NCBI GenBank assembly: GCA_021154065.1 | Contig: JAJKJG010000050.1 | Location: 1-5,589 of the forward strand | Reading direction: 5' to 3' | Length of the DNA: 5,589 nt | Source of the DNA: Methylobacterium sp. | Lineage (GTDB): Bacteria > Pseudomonadota > Alphaproteobacteria > Rhizobiales > Beijerinckiaceae | Part shown: piece after piece, positions 5,069 through 5,589 of the stretch | Position numbering within the stretch: position 1 is the first letter of the stretch | Layout: the number at the start of each line of letters is the position of its first letter | Notes under the pieces: generated by a model | Seen by the model: only the letters and a program-made list of their open reading frames with translations | The model's database searches: none | What the model was told of the DNA's origin: nothing | Program-made: the position numbers and the translations under genes

Positions 5069-5589
5069 GCACCGGGATCGCGACGAAGCGCGAGCCCTCC
5101 CGCGTCTCGAGGCGGAAAAGAACGACCTTCTTGCCGTCCTTCCGGCTGTCCTCGATGGCCCGTCGGACATCGGCGGGGGTCTCGACCGCGCGGCCCGCGA
5201 CATCGGCGATCACGTCGCCGGTCTTGAGCCCCTTTTCAGCGGCGGGGCTGTTGGGCTCGACGCCCACGACGGCCACGCCCCGCCGGTCCGAGCCGGCGAC
5301 GCTTGGCGCGGGCGCGAGGGAAAGACCGAGCTTGTCCGGTTCCACGTCGCCGCGGTCCGGTTCGGCCGCCGCCCGGTCGCCGGGCAGACGGCCGATCGTT
5401 ACCGACAGATCGCGGCTGGCGCCGTCGCGCCAGACCTGGACCGTGGCCGTGGTCCCCGGACCCATGAAGGCGATCTGGCGCGACAAGTCGCGCGCATCGC
5501 GCACGGCCTTGCCGTCGACGGCGAGGACCACGTCGCCGGCTTTGAGGCCCGCTCTGGCGGCCGGGCTGCCCTCCTCGACGCGGGAGACG
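5058..5589 (-). CDS. Do/HtrA-type (DegP-like) serine protease, C-terminal PDZ part; 5' end beyond the window
   Basis: Visible are the last 176 residues of a longer protein; the frame is open to the right edge, so no start is seen. The first portion, VSRVEEGSPAARAGLKAGD (1-19) followed by VVLAVDGKAV and ending near SVTIGRLPGD, is the C-terminal two thirds of PDZ1. After an acidic linker (about 70-85, AAAEPDRGDVEPD) comes a complete PDZ2, from LGLSLAPAPSV to FVAIPVPAA, with the core VEPNSPAAEKGLKTGDVI. Two tandem PDZ domains at the C-terminus, with PDZ2 close to the end, match DegP/DegQ proteins of Rhizobiales. Such proteins are periplasmic proteases/chaperones clearing misfolded proteins. The trypsin-like domain with its His-Asp-Ser triad would lie outside the window, so catalytic competence cannot be judged. 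An inactive or non-protease tandem-PDZ protein is a less likely alternative. The gene converges on cbpM, 84 bp apart. Confidence 0.88.
   Translation of the reverse strand, partial: VSRVEEGSPAARAGLKAGDVVLAVDGKAVRDARDLSRQIAFMGPGTTATVQVWRDGASRDLSVTIGRLPGDRAAAEPDRGDVEPDKLGLSLAPAPSVAGSDRRGVAVVGVEPNSPAAEKGLKTGDVIADVAGRAVETPADVRRAIEDSRKDGKKVVLFRLETREGSRFVAIPVPAA

Noticed and set aside
1..5589. A previously undescribed defence, mobile or biosynthetic system
   Set aside because: Every substantial gene belongs to a familiar housekeeping, transport or chaperone family in a common arrangement. There is no compositional break, integrase, transposase, repeat array or orphan gene cluster.

Overview
The window looks like ordinary chromosome from a GC-rich alphaproteobacterium, probably of the order Hyphomicrobiales (Rhizobiales). 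This rests on recognised protein families and not on a database search. The ATPase resembles AapP, the S21 protein begins [14 protein letters not shown] as in rhizobial homologues, and the tandem PDZ tail resembles rhizobial Do-like proteases. No phage, IS element, CRISPR array, tRNA or rRNA is visible.

Layout. Positions 1-2826 hold a minus-strand operon for a polar amino acid type ABC importer (TC 3.A.1.3). In transcription order it encodes permease 1 (2826-2155), permease 2 (2145-1489), a periplasmic solute-binding protein (1446-622) and an ATPase (from 531, cut by the left edge). Gaps are short (9, 42 and 90 bp). The last gap carries a strong GC-rich hairpin just after the binding-protein gene. 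Positions 2827-3284 are a divergent gene-free region with several short palindromes and a plausible rpsU promoter.

On the plus strand, rpsU (ribosomal protein S21, 3285-3545, apparent TTG start) is followed after 168 bp by a cbpA-type DnaJ co-chaperone (3714-4625). The latter abuts a cbpM-type modulator (4626-4973). Convergent to these, on the minus strand, is the 3' end of a periplasmic Do/HtrA-type protein with two PDZ domains (5058 to the right edge). The 84 bp between the convergent genes sits inside a nested inverted repeat that may act as a shared terminator.

How the genes work together. The four importer genes form one transport machine: periplasmic capture, a permease heterodimer and ATP hydrolysis. 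CbpA and CbpM form a known pair in which CbpM restrains the J-domain of CbpA, a co-chaperone of DnaK. The Do-like protein serves periplasmic protein quality control but is transcribed separately. I found no convincing undescribed system. The items worth a second look are RNA or DNA secondary structures, a binding-protein residue substitution and unusual start codons.
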